From Geobacillus thermocatenulatus (lineage in GTDB: Bacteria; Bacillota; Bacilli; Bacillales; Anoxybacillaceae), in contig NZ_NEWK01000002.1 in NCBI RefSeq assembly GCF_002217655.1, forward strand, positions 621,164 to 685,163: 64,000 bases of DNA, given 5' to 3'. Below, piece by piece: positions 7,728 through 15,776 of this stretch (position 1 is its first letter; the number at the start of each line of letters is the position of its first letter). The translations under genes and the position numbers were made by a program. The notes beneath the pieces were generated by a model. It did no database searches, was not told the DNA's origin, and worked only from the letters and a program-made list of their open reading frames with translations.

Positions 7728-8016
7728 CGTGCTCTGCGTCGATGAAAGCTGCTTGCCCGCCCCGCTTTTGCACTTCCGCGATCGCGTGAAGGGCAACGGT
7801 CGTTTTCCCGGACGATTCCGGGCCGTAAATTTCCACAATCCGCCCGCGCGGATAGCCGCCGACGCCTAACGCGATGTCGAGCGCCAGCGAACCGCTCGGC
7901 ACGACCGACACTTTGCGGTCGACTTGCTCGCCGAGCTTCATGATGGCCCCCTTGCCAAACTGTCGTTCAATTTGTTTTAATGCCTGCTCCAATGCAGCTT
8001 GACGATCTTGGTTCAC
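7728..8016 (-). CDS. recA: Recombinase RecA, 5' exon
   Basis: The first recA exon starts at GTG 8016, preceded by AAGGAGGAGTAGGTTA, and encodes residues 1-96 plus one base of codon 97. It contains the N-terminal helix ([22 protein letters not shown]), the Walker A loop GPESSGKT (about 65-72) and FIDAEH, where Glu95 corresponds to the catalytic E96 of E. coli. Unspliced mRNA would add five codons (GATCC) and then stop, giving a dead ATP-binding fragment of about 101 residues. Functional RecA therefore needs intron removal. Transcription starts from a sigma-A promoter at 8050-8078 with a LexA-like box upstream. Confidence 0.97.
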
Positions 8017-8049
8017 TAACCTACTCCTCCTTATTCTAGGACTACTTAT

Positions 8050-8078
8050 ACTATACCGCGTTTTGCGGCCATTGCCAA
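8050..8078 (-). promoter_or_regulatory. Sigma-A promoter of recA
   Basis: On the minus strand TTGGCA (8073-8078), 17 bases, TATAGT (8050-8055). The start of transcription would fall close upstream of the recA ribosome binding site. Confidence 0.8.
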
Positions 8079-8080
8079 GC

Positions 8081-8106
8081 AAAAAACGAACGTCCATTCG
8101 TTTTTT
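8081..8106 (-). terminator. Terminator of cinA, bidirectional in form
   Basis: A 10-bp stem AAAAAACGAA/TTCGTTTTTT with a 6-nt loop gives a U-run on either strand. It follows cinA and could separate it from the recA promoter. Confidence 0.65.
8087..8100. promoter_or_regulatory. LexA/DinR-type SOS box of recA
   Basis: The plus strand reads CGAACGTCCATTCG, close to the Bacillus SOS consensus CGAACRNRYGTTCG with one mismatch in the right half-site. It ends 9 bp upstream of the recA -35 element. Bacillus recA is a classic LexA target. Confidence 0.7.
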
Positions 8107-8193
8107 CGGTGGAGAAACTAGCAACAATCGCCATACTGATGCGGTGGACAAAATGATGTGCGGTGGGGAATGGAGAAGGAAAGGGGCGGCCGA

Positions 8194-9438
8194 TCAGCCG
8201 TCGGCCGCGAGCATCTCAAGCAGAAAAAAACAGCCGTATTTGGCGGTGCGGATGCGAATGGCATCACGCGTGCCGGAAAGCGTCAGACGGTGGACAGCCG
8301 CATCGCGCCCGCGGACGGCGATGCCGATATACACGGTGCCGGGCGGGTGGCCCTCAAGCGGATCGGGTCCGGCCACGCCGGTGAAGCTGATGCCGATATC
8401 CGCATCGCACATCGCGCGGACGTTTTCAGCAAGCAAACGGGCGCACGGCTCGCTCACCGCCCCTTCTGCCTCAAGCAGCGAGCGCGGTATGCCAAGCACC
8501 TGTTCTTTGACGCCGTTTGTGTAGCAGACGACACCGCCCTGCACGACTTGCGACGCGCCGGGGATGGCGGTGAGCTGTTCGAGGAAAAAGCCGCCGGTCA
8601 AACTTTCAGCCGACGCGATCGTCCATCCTCTTTCTTTTAACCGCTCGAGCGTCTTTGTAAACAACGTTTCATCGTTATATCCGTAGCAGTGGCGGCCGAC
8701 GCGCGCCAAAATGGCCGCTTCCACTTCGTCAAGAAGCCGCTTCGCCTCCGCCTCATCCTGATGCTTCGCTGTCAGACGAAGCGTCACTTCACCGTCGCCG
8801 GCCAGCGGCGCGATCGTCGGATTCGACTGGGCGTCGATCAAATCCGCAATCGCCGTCTCGAGCGCTGATTCACCGATGCCAAAAAAGCGGAGCACGCGCG
8901 ACTCGATGCGCTCGGAAAGCGAAAACGTACGGCGCAAAAAGGCGTTTCCGTATTTTTTGAACATCGGCCGCATTTCTTTCGGCGGCCCGGGCAGCAGCAT
9001 GTACGTAATGCCGTCTGCCACAAGCGCCATCCCTGGCGCCATGCCGTGCTCGTTTTTCAGCACCGTCGATCCTTCCAAGACGAGCGCCTGCTTTTTATTG
9101 TTTTCTGTCATCGGCCGGTTTGTGCGGGCAAAATACACCTCAATCGCTCGGAGCGCTTCCTCGTCGATCACGAGCCGGCGGCCAAGCAAACGGGCGATCG
9201 TCTCTTTCGTTAAATCGTCTTTCGTCGGGCCGAGGCCGCCGGTGAAAATGATGAGGTTCGCTCTTGTTTGCGCCGTTTTCACCGCCTGCTCAAGGCGGCC
9301 AGCGTTGTCGCCGACGACGGTATGGAAATAGACGTTAATGCCAAGCATCGCCAGCTGCTGCGACAAAAACTGGGCGTTCGTATTGGCGATTTGCCCAAGC
9401 AACAGCTCAGAGCCAACGGCAATGATCTCCGCGTTCAA
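8194..9438 (-). CDS. cinA: CinA-like competence/damage-inducible protein
   Basis: A 414-residue CinA. The N-terminal half is the molybdopterin-binding-like (COG1058) domain with the motif [15 protein letters not shown]; its family has ADP-ribose/NAD-related pyrophosphatase activity in some bacteria. The C-terminal half is the CinA/PncC domain (NMN deamidase family) with SAESLTGG and [15 protein letters not shown]. In B. subtilis cinA is competence-induced and lies just upstream of recA, as here. The start is TTG at 9438, 9 nt after AAAGGGGGAG. A terminator hairpin downstream (8081-8106) overlaps the recA SOS box. Confidence 0.95.
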   Translation of the reverse strand: MNAEIIAVGSELLLGQIANTNAQFLSQQLAMLGINVYFHTVVGDNAGRLEQAVKTAQTRANLIIFTGGLGPTKDDLTKETIARLLGRRLVIDEEALRAIEVYFARTNRPMTENNKKQALVLEGSTVLKNEHGMAPGMALVADGITYMLLPGPPKEMRPMFKKYGNAFLRRTFSLSERIESRVLRFFGIGESALETAIADLIDAQSNPTIAPLAGDGEVTLRLTAKHQDEAEAKRLLDEVEAAILARVGRHCYGYNDETLFTKTLERLKERGWTIASAESLTGGFFLEQLTAIPGASQVVQGGVVCYTNGVKEQVLGIPRSLLEAEGAVSEPCARLLAENVRAMCDADIGISFTGVAGPDPLEGHPPGTVYIGIAVRGRDAAVHRLTLSGTRDAIRIRTAKYGCFFLLEMLAADG

Positions 9439-9465
9439 CAGACTTTTCTCCCCCTTTGTGGCCGG

Positions 9466-10047
9466 CTATTTCGAATGGGAAAACGCATGTCTATTTTTCG
9501 CAAAATAATCCCAGCCAGACCAAATCGTGAAAATGACCGCCACCCACAGCGCCAATTCAGCGAACGGAAACGAAATGAGCGAGAATGGGAAGTTATGTAA
9601 CAATAAAGCGGAAATGGCGACAATTTGCGTCCATGTCTTGATTTTGCCAAGCATGTTGGCAGCGACGACTTCCCCTTCGCCGGCAAGCACGAGCCGCAAG
9701 CCGGTGACGGCAAACTCGCGGCTGATGATGACAATCACCATCCACGCCGGAACGGCCCCGAACTCGACAAGCACGATCAGCGCCGCCGACACAAGCAATT
9801 TATCGGCAAGCGGATCTAAAAATTTTCCTAAATTCGTCACCAACCCGTATTTGCGGGCATAGTAGCCATCGATCCAGTCCGTCGCTGAGGCGATGATGAA
9901 AATGAGCGCGCCGGCAAGATGGGCAACCGGAAGCTCTGTCCCGCCGATTTGGATGCTTCCCCACCCGAACGGAACGAGCATCACGATCAAGAAAAACGGG
10001 ATGAGCATAATGCGCGCTACCGTAATTTTATTCGGCAAGTTCACCAC
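9466..10047 (-). CDS. pgsA: CDP-diacylglycerol--glycerol-3-phosphate 3-phosphatidyltransferase
   Basis: PgsA makes phosphatidylglycerophosphate, the committed step to phosphatidylglycerol, at the cytoplasmic membrane. The 193-residue protein has the CDP-alcohol phosphotransferase signature in DGYYARKYGLVTNLGKFLDP (DGxxAR...G...D) followed by LADK, and several hydrophobic helices (about 10-28, 35-55, 85-110, 125-160). The start is GTG at 10047 (a second GTG follows at once) behind GGAGGTATTT. It is 27 nt upstream of cinA and 77 nt downstream of rodZ, the conserved Bacillus order. Confidence 0.96.
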   Translation of the reverse strand: MVNLPNKITVARIMLIPFFLIVMLVPFGWGSIQIGGTELPVAHLAGALIFIIASATDWIDGYYARKYGLVTNLGKFLDPLADKLLVSAALIVLVEFGAVPAWMVIVIISREFAVTGLRLVLAGEGEVVAANMLGKIKTWTQIVAISALLLHNFPFSLISFPFAELALWVAVIFTIWSGWDYFAKNRHAFSHSK

Positions 10048-10124
10048 AAATACCTCCGCTCATTCAACATCGTTCAGTCCGTGCGAAAAGCAGGCGCCTT
10101 CCTGCGGAAAAGCGCCCTGTTCCA

Positions 10125-11018
10125 TCATTTCTTCAACACGAAATGCAGCTTTTGGTATACTTCCTCTTTCGGGGCAAACGGATAGGCAAACGGCTGGCCG
10201 TTTACCTTCATGTCGACGTCCAGCGTACGCCCGATTTTCACCCATACTTCGCTTTCGGCCGACAGATCGAACGTTTTCGTCTGCCCGCTTGTCAAGTTTC
10301 CGCGGTAAAACGTATGGCCTTTCGTATTGTATACTTCAACCCATGACGTTCCTTTGGATGAAAGCTCGATGGAAAACGCGCCGGAGCTTTCGACTTCAAT
10401 CGTCGCCGTGTTGCCGCGCTTTTCCGTCACATTCATCGCCGCAGCCGGCTGTTCTTCTTCGCCAGTCGGCGCTGGCTGTTCATTTTGCTGCCCGTTTTCC
10501 TTCGTTGCCTTCTCGTCCGTTTCCTTCGCCGGCTGCTTTTGTTTCGCTTGCTCAAGCGGCGAATGTTTCGGCTTTTCGACCTCCGCTGTTTTTGGGCTTG
10601 TCTTTGTCGGCGGCTCATTTGCGGAGCCGTGCTGGAGCAGCACCCAAACGAGGACAGCCGCCCCGATGACGACCGCCGCGACAATCACTTTCGGCAGCCA
10701 ATCGAGCCATTTCGCCCCCTCGGCAGACAGTTGCTGGCGCGTCTTCACGCGCGACAGCGTCTGCGGAATGTCATCTTGATAAGACTGGGGAATGTCCTGT
10801 TTATACTGTTCAAACAGCTCATCCGGATCAAGCCCGACCGCTTCAGCATATTGCCGGATGAAGGCACGCACATAAAAATTTCCAGGCATGATGGCATAGT
10901 TGCCTTCTTCGATGCCGATCAAATACCGCTTTTGAATTTTCGTCATCTCCTGCAGCTCGTCCAAACTCATCTTTTTTTCTTCCCGTGCTTCCCGCAAACG
11001 TTTTCCTAGTTCCGTCAA
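10125..11018 (-). CDS. rodZ: RodZ-family membrane protein with HTH domain
   Basis: A 297-residue bitopic protein (YmfM/RodZ) that in other bacteria links MreB filaments to the elongation machinery. Residues 1-70 form a Cro/CI-like HTH domain (TELGKRLREAREEKKMSLDELQEMTKIQ). A single transmembrane segment lies at about 111-128. A low-complexity P/K/E/Q linker (about 135-195) and a beta-rich extracellular DUF4115 domain follow (SGAFSIELSSKGTSWVEVYNTKG onward). The start is TTG at 11018 with GGAAGGTG upstream. It is the first gene of a tight rodZ-pgsA-cinA group. Confidence 0.93.
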   Translation of the reverse strand: MTELGKRLREAREEKKMSLDELQEMTKIQKRYLIGIEEGNYAIMPGNFYVRAFIRQYAEAVGLDPDELFEQYKQDIPQSYQDDIPQTLSRVKTRQQLSAEGAKWLDWLPKVIVAAVVIGAAVLVWVLLQHGSANEPPTKTSPKTAEVEKPKHSPLEQAKQKQPAKETDEKATKENGQQNEQPAPTGEEEQPAAAMNVTEKRGNTATIEVESSGAFSIELSSKGTSWVEVYNTKGHTFYRGNLTSGQTKTFDLSAESEVWVKIGRTLDVDMKVNGQPFAYPFAPKEEVYQKLHFVLKK

Positions 11019-11044
11019 CGGCCAACACCTTCCACTTTTTTAAA

Positions 11045-11836
11045 TTAAAACCCAAATTCGGAAAACCCGTCATCGCCCAACAAGGACGGGCGGTCAATCG
11101 CTTCGTAGGAAATATCTTCGTCCGGTTCATGGCGCAACTCAATCATATAATCAAAATCATCGAGCGTGTATTCCGTATGGCGAACAAACATGTCCGGATG
11201 CTCCACGACTTTCGTCGCCTCAAGGCGCATGAGCTCACGGATGAGCTGCCAGTGCTGCTCGTTCCCGCGGCGCGTTGAGACGATGCCGTCGATAATGAAA
11301 ATGTTGTCCTCGCTATACTCATCTTCCATCAACTGCGTGCGAACCGTCTGTTTAATCAGCGTCGATGAAACAAACAGCCATCGTTTGTTGGCGCACACGC
11401 TGGCGGCGACGATCGACTCTGTCTTGCCGACGCGCGGCATCCCGCGGATGCCGATTAGCTTATGCCCTTTTTCTTTAAAAAGTTCCGCCATAAAATCGAC
11501 AAGCAGTCCAAGTTCATCACGGACGAAGCGGAACGTTTTTTTGTCATCGGCATCGCGCTGGATATAACGGCCGTGGCGGACAGCGAGGCGGTCGAGCAGC
11601 TTCGGCTGGCGCAGCTTCGTCACCGTAATGTTGTCCATCGTCCGCAAGATCGTCGCCAACCGTTCAATTTGCTCGTTATTGTCGCACAAAAGCAACATGC
11701 CGCGGCGCGAATCCCGGACACCGTTGATCGTCACGATGTTAATGGACAACATACCGAGTAGCGAAGCAACGTCGCCAAGCAACCCCGGGCGGTTGACATG
11801 AATTTCATATTCCAAGTACCATTCCTGCTTGCCCAT
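11045..11836 (-). CDS. ymfK: DUF3388 protein YmfK: ACT-like domain plus P-loop
   Basis: A 263-residue conserved Bacillaceae protein of unknown function, the YmfK orthologue by position. I see two parts. Residues about 5-75 look like an ACT regulatory domain (EYEIHVNRPGLLGDVASLLGMLSINIVTINGVRDS). Residues about 125-260 have a Walker A-like loop GIRGMPRVGKTES (about 129-141) and a hydrophobic strand ending in Asp (NIFIIDGIVS, about 178-187) resembling Walker B. This suggests nucleotide binding controlled by a small ligand, which is inference. The ATG at 11836 follows AAGGGAGGAGACGGG. It lies 26 nt upstream of rodZ and has an AT-rich upstream region containing TATAAT. Confidence 0.85.
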   Translation of the reverse strand: MGKQEWYLEYEIHVNRPGLLGDVASLLGMLSINIVTINGVRDSRRGMLLLCDNNEQIERLATILRTMDNITVTKLRQPKLLDRLAVRHGRYIQRDADDKKTFRFVRDELGLLVDFMAELFKEKGHKLIGIRGMPRVGKTESIVAASVCANKRWLFVSSTLIKQTVRTQLMEDEYSEDNIFIIDGIVSTRRGNEQHWQLIRELMRLEATKVVEHPDMFVRHTEYTLDDFDYMIELRHEPDEDISYEAIDRPSLLGDDGFSEFGF

Positions 11837-11930
11837 CCCGTCTCCTCCCTTGCCGGTGTCCGCACGAACGCCTTATGCTAAGTTCATACTACTATAATTA
11901 TAAATGGAAAAGCAACCGAAAAGGAGGACG

Positions 11931-11958
11931 AAAAAAGAGAGGGAGGCCCCTCTCTTTT
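11931..11958 (-). terminator. Terminator after ymfJ
   Basis: AAAAGAGAGGG and CCCTCTCTTTT pair perfectly over 11 bp around a 4-nt loop, followed on the minus strand by a run of T. It separates ymfJ from ymfK. Confidence 0.85.
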
Positions 11959-11967
11959 ACCGGGTGA

Positions 11968-12216
11968 TTATTTTTGTTGGACCAGCTTGACCATCATGTT
12001 GGCAAGGGCGTGCTGCTCTTTTTCATCCGCGACGCTCCAAAGATCAGCGAGCACCCGTTCTTCCGGGTTTTTCGGGTCGACGTGTTTCGCCAAATAATCC
12101 CCGATTTGGTAAGCGACATCTGTGATCACTTGCTGGGTCAATCCTTGCTGTTGCGCTTGTTCTAAACGTTCCGCCAAAAAGTCTTTCCATTGTTCAAAGT
12201 TATCCAGTACCGACAT
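11968..12216 (-). CDS. ymfJ: DUF3243 protein YmfJ
   Basis: An 82-residue helical protein of the DUF3243 family. The sequence SVLDNFEQWKDFLAERLEQAQQQGLTQQVITDVAYQIGDYLAKHVDPKNPEERVLADLW is typical. Its function is unknown; the B. subtilis orthologue is expressed in the forespore. The ATG at 12216 follows CAAGGAGGGATTGAC. A terminator follows (11931-11958), and a possible sigma-G-like promoter lies in the 62-nt gap before it (12248-12276), so it may be expressed on its own late in sporulation. Confidence 0.9.
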   Translation of the reverse strand: MSVLDNFEQWKDFLAERLEQAQQQGLTQQVITDVAYQIGDYLAKHVDPKNPEERVLADLWSVADEKEQHALANMMVKLVQQK

Positions 12217-12247
12217 GTCAATCCCTCCTTGTTGAATGTTTCAAGGA

Positions 12248-12276
12248 TAGTTTGCCTGCCGAACCGGAAAATATAC
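12248..12276 (-). promoter_or_regulatory. Possible sigma-G/F-type promoter of ymfJ
   Basis: The minus strand has GTATA, 17 bases, CAAACTA. The sigma-G -10 consensus is CATNNTA, so there is one mismatch. This is offered because the B. subtilis orthologue is forespore-expressed. Confidence 0.35.
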
Positions 12277-12278
12277 GT

Positions 12279-12995
12279 TCAACAATACCAGCCGCCGTTG
12301 ACGGAAATGACTTGGCCGGTAATATACGAAGCGGCATCAGACAGCAAAAACGCCACCGTTTCCGCCACCTCATCCGGGGTGCCGAGCCGGCCGGCTGGAA
12401 TTTCGTCAGTGAGCGCTTCCAGCTCCTCAGGACGAAACACCCGCAGCATATCGGTATCAATCGCCCCCGGTGCAACAGCGTTGACGCGAATGCCGCTTGG
12501 GGCAAGCTCCTTGGCGAGCGCCTTGGCAAACGCGTTCTGCCCTCCCTTTGTCATCGAGTACACCGCCTCGCACGAAGCGCCGCACAATCCCCAAATCGAG
12601 GAAATGAACACAATATGACCGCGCTTTCTCGCCACCATTGATGGGATCAGCCTTTTGATGAGCAACGCCGGGCTTGTCATGTGAAGCCGCACCATCCGCT
12701 CGATTAATTCATCGTTCATGTCGGTCAACAATCCGTAATAGCTTGCACCGCTGTTGTAAACGATGGCATCAACCGGGCGATCGATTGGCGAAACGAGCTT
12801 TTCCACCCCATCCGGTGCCGACAAATCAGCCTCAATTGGCACAATATGCACATCGTTAAGCTCTTCTTTCAGCGCTTCAACAGGCGCCCGTCGCCGATAG
12901 TAATGGAGAAAAAGTCCGTACCCCTCCCGAGCGAGCACACGGGCGATGCTTTGTCCGATGCCTCCAGAGGCTCCCGTAATCAAAGCGTAGCGCAT
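12279..12995 (-). CDS. ymfI: SDR-family reductase YmfI (EF-P modification)
   Basis: A 238-residue short-chain dehydrogenase/reductase. In B. subtilis YmfI reduces the 5-aminopentanone group on Lys32 of elongation factor P to 5-aminopentanol. The Rossmann motif TGASGGIG is at residues 7-14, NSGAS follows the fourth strand, and the catalytic Ser and YxxxK are in FISSIWG and YSMTK. The start is ATG 12995 (MRYALITGASGG) behind AAAGGAGAGG; an in-frame ATG at 13022 would add nine residues and is less likely. It follows ymfH closely and shares the operon with ymfF and ymfH, annotated in many Bacillaceae as EF-P modification-associated. The substrate is inferred from the orthologue. Confidence 0.92.
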   Translation of the reverse strand: MRYALITGASGGIGQSIARVLAREGYGLFLHYYRRRAPVEALKEELNDVHIVPIEADLSAPDGVEKLVSPIDRPVDAIVYNSGASYYGLLTDMNDELIERMVRLHMTSPALLIKRLIPSMVARKRGHIVFISSIWGLCGASCEAVYSMTKGGQNAFAKALAKELAPSGIRVNAVAPGAIDTDMLRVFRPEELEALTDEIPAGRLGTPDEVAETVAFLLSDAASYITGQVISVNGGWYC

Positions 12996-13055
12996 AAAAC
13001 CATCCTCTCCTTTTTGCCGCAAAAAAGCATCCTTCTCTGGAAGGATGCCTTATTC

Positions 13056-14345
13056 TTATTGCCCTTTTGGAACGACTTCGCAAACCGCGATTTGCGAATC
13101 GCGGAAGCAAGAAGAGGCAACCGCCGCGATATCGTCCATGGCAAGGGATGAAAGCGCCGGCAAAATGTCAAACAAGTTGGATCCGTAAAACGCGTAGCGC
13201 GTAAACTGGTTGGCGATGTATTCCGGCGAGTTGAGCGCGCGCAAAAAGGCGCCGATTTTTTTCTTTTTCACCCGTTCAAACTCTTCCTTTTTGACTGCTT
13301 CCGATGAAAACGACAGCAGCACCGTTTGAATTTCCGAAGCGAGCCGTTCAGCGTCCCTTGTATCGCCGCCGATCAACGCGAAGCCGAACCCGCGCTCTTC
13401 TGTATAATCGTACATAAATGTATCATCGATCAATCCTTCGCGGTACAGCCGTTCATAATGCGGCGAGCTTTTTCCAAACAAATAGTCCAATGCGACGTGG
13501 AAGGCAAGCTCATGCCGAAGTTTTTGTTCGCCGGCTTCAGGAACGGACGGCGCCTTGATGCCGACAAAGCATTTGTTCGTCTGCACATGCATCGGAATCA
13601 CTTTTTTCTTTTCCGCTACTACGCTCGGTTCTTCATATGCAAACCGCTTCACTTCCGGGGCTTGCGGGAACGACTTTTTCGCCTGGTTGTCGCGGATTTG
13701 CTGCATCATTTTTTGTTCATCAACCGGGCCGACGACAAACAAAAGCATGTTGCTCGGGTGGTAGAACGTTTCATAGCATTCGTACAACAGTTCTTTCGTA
13801 ATTTGGGCGATGGATTCGACTGTGCCCGCAATGTCAATTTTGACCGGATGGTTGTGATACATGCTTTCGATGGCGCCAAAATAGACGCGCCAGTCCGGGT
13901 TGTCGTCATACATGCGGATTTCTTGCCCGATAATGCCTTTTTCTTTTTCCACCGTTTTGTCGGAAAAATACGGCGTTTGCACAAAATCGATCAGCGTTTC
14001 CAAGTTTTTCTCGACGTTGTCGGTGCTCGAGAACAAATAGGCGGTGCGAGTGAAGGTCGTAAAGGCGTTCGCTGAGGCGCCTTGTTTGCTGAACTGCTGA
14101 AACACGTCGCCGTCTTCTTTTTCAAACAGCTTATGCTCCAAAAAGTGGGCGATGCCGTCCGGAACGCGCTTCATCTCCGTTTTACCGAGCGGGACGAACT
14201 GGTTGTCGACCGAACCGTAGTTCGTGGTGAATGTCGCATACGTTTTGTTAAATCCTTTTTTCGGCAAAATGTACACGTCAAGGCCGTTGTCCATTTTTTC
14301 ATAAAACAGCTCTTCGTGCAGCGTCTCATACACCCGTTTTTCCAT
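13056..14345 (-). CDS. ymfH: M16-family zinc protease homologue YmfH
   Basis: A 429-residue M16 (pitrilysin/insulinase-like) peptidase homologue. The inverted zinc motif HxxEH is intact in IAHFLEHKLFE, with downstream metal-region sequence in EKGIIGQEIRMYDDNPDWR. Its partner YmfF lacks the motif, so the pair resembles heterodimeric M16B enzymes in which one subunit is catalytic. Both are named EF-P 5-aminopentanol modification-associated proteins because of genetic linkage with YmfI; the true substrate is unknown. The ATG at 14345 overlaps the end of ymfF by 20 nt, pointing to translational coupling. Confidence 0.93.
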   Translation of the reverse strand: MEKRVYETLHEELFYEKMDNGLDVYILPKKGFNKTYATFTTNYGSVDNQFVPLGKTEMKRVPDGIAHFLEHKLFEKEDGDVFQQFSKQGASANAFTTFTRTAYLFSSTDNVEKNLETLIDFVQTPYFSDKTVEKEKGIIGQEIRMYDDNPDWRVYFGAIESMYHNHPVKIDIAGTVESIAQITKELLYECYETFYHPSNMLLFVVGPVDEQKMMQQIRDNQAKKSFPQAPEVKRFAYEEPSVVAEKKKVIPMHVQTNKCFVGIKAPSVPEAGEQKLRHELAFHVALDYLFGKSSPHYERLYREGLIDDTFMYDYTEERGFGFALIGGDTRDAERLASEIQTVLLSFSSEAVKKEEFERVKKKKIGAFLRALNSPEYIANQFTRYAFYGSNLFDILPALSSLAMDDIAAVASSCFRDSQIAVCEVVPKGQ

Positions 14346-15621
14346 CTTTCGTCGCCTCCATTCCGGTCAAAAAGTACACCGTATCAAGCTCCACCTTGTC
14401 AGCGACGCGCACCACATCCTCGCGCGTCACTTGATCGGTGCCGGCCATCCATTCATCGATCGGGCGCTTTCGCGTTGAGACGACGTTATGGTACAACACC
14501 TCCACAAGCCCGCGCGGCGTATCGAGCGTCTCAAGCAGCTGGTTGCGGATGACCGCTTTCGTCTGCGCCATTTCTTCATCTGTGAAATCGCCGTTTTTCA
14601 TCGCCTGCATTTGCTCATCGATGATGCGGCGCGCCTTCTCATAGTTGGCCGGTTCAATGCCGGACATGACCATCAAAAGCCCTTTATGGCTCTCAAGCCT
14701 TGAGGCGGCATAATAGGCAAGGCTTGCCTTCTCGCGGACGTTGATGAACAGCTTCGAATGGGAAAAACCGCCAAAAATGCCGTTAAACATTTGCAATGCG
14801 TAATAATCGTCATCTTCATACGTCACATTTGTCCGATAGCCGATGTTGAGCTTTCCTTGCTTCACGTCTTGCCGCTCGATGACTTCGCGAACTTCCCCTT
14901 GCGGCTTGACAGAAACCGACGATGCGCGCTCCCGCTTTGGACGATCCGGCAGAGAAAAACGCTGCTTCACCGCATGGAGCACCGCCTCTTCAGCCACGTC
15001 GCCAATGACATATAGATCCAGCTCATCCTCGGCCAGCGCTCGTTCATAATAGCGATACAGCCCTTCCGCCGTGATGCCGTCCACGTCTTCAAGCTCGCCG
15101 TTTGGAGAGAGGGCGTACGGTTCGCCTTTGCACATTTCTTCGACAAGGCGCATGTTCGCATAGCGCATTTTGTCATCATACACCGCCTGAATGCGTTGAC
15201 GGAGCGCCCGCTTTTCCTGCTCAACAATGTCAGTGACAAACCGGCCGCCATCAAGCGCCGGGCGGAACAGAAGATCAGCCAAGAACTGAAACGCTTTCGC
15301 AAGAAGCGGCGTTTGCTCCGGCAAAAATCGTTCATTGGCGACATCGATGCGAATCGTCATGATATGATGTTCGCCTTTTTTCGTTAAATCGACGTTCAGC
15401 GTCGCCCCATACAGTTCATCCAAATAGGTGCGCAGCGCCTTAACGCTCGGATAGTCGGCCGTGCCGCTTTGCAAGACGTATGGCAAAAGCGCGCGCAGCG
15501 TGACCGTCTCTTTAGCAAGAGGGGCCTTCATTTTCCAAACGATCGTGTTCGTTTTGTACTTATCGGTTGAAATCGTATGGACGCGAACCGGTCCGACCGC
15601 TGTGACTTTTTCGTCGACCAA
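14326..15621 (-). CDS. ymfF: M16-family homologue YmfF, non-catalytic partner
   Basis: A 431-residue protein with the M16 peptidase fold. At the position of the zinc motif it reads YVLQSGTADYPSVKALRTYLDELYGA, without HxxEH, so it should be catalytically inactive and form the structural or substrate-binding half of a complex with YmfH. The start is TTG at 15621, 8 nt after AAGGAGGAG. It has its own candidate promoter (15694-15723) beyond the nup operon terminator. Its 3' end overlaps ymfH by 20 nt. ymfF-ymfH-ymfI form one unit. Confidence 0.92.
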   Translation of the reverse strand: MVDEKVTAVGPVRVHTISTDKYKTNTIVWKMKAPLAKETVTLRALLPYVLQSGTADYPSVKALRTYLDELYGATLNVDLTKKGEHHIMTIRIDVANERFLPEQTPLLAKAFQFLADLLFRPALDGGRFVTDIVEQEKRALRQRIQAVYDDKMRYANMRLVEEMCKGEPYALSPNGELEDVDGITAEGLYRYYERALAEDELDLYVIGDVAEEAVLHAVKQRFSLPDRPKRERASSVSVKPQGEVREVIERQDVKQGKLNIGYRTNVTYEDDDYYALQMFNGIFGGFSHSKLFINVREKASLAYYAASRLESHKGLLMVMSGIEPANYEKARRIIDEQMQAMKNGDFTDEEMAQTKAVIRNQLLETLDTPRGLVEVLYHNVVSTRKRPIDEWMAGTDQVTREDVVRVADKVELDTVYFLTGMEATKDGKTGV

Positions 15622-15693
15622 TCCAACTCCTCCTTACTTTTTCTCTTTGCAGATATGCACTATCTTTCATTTATTGTAAAGCGTCTTATCAAC

Positions 15694-15723
15694 AATATAC
15701 CTTTTGCCAATGAAAAAATGCAA
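15694..15723 (-). promoter_or_regulatory. Sigma-A promoter of ymfF-ymfH-ymfI
   Basis: The minus strand has TTGCAT (15718-15723), 18 bases, TATATT (15694-15699), lying between the nup terminator and ymfF. Confidence 0.6.
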
Positions 15724-15738
15724 ATCATTCCATTCAGC

Positions 15739-15770
15739 AAAAAACGGCCGTCCGTTTTTTCGGACAGCCG
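15739..15770 (-). terminator. Terminator of the nup operon
   Basis: A 10-bp stem (CGGCTGTCCG/CGGACGGCCG, one G-U) with loop AAAAAA is followed by TTTTTTG, immediately after the nupQ stop. Confidence 0.88.
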
Positions 15771-15776
15771 CTTTCA

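Noticed and set aside
7090-7869. Plus-strand frames within intron domain I and recA exon 1
   Set aside because: They lie in structured intron RNA on the opposite strand; no conserved protein features are seen.
7711-8151. A longer recA start upstream of 8016
   Set aside because: The upstream residues are unlike RecA and cover the promoter and SOS box; GTG 8016 has a strong ribosome binding site.
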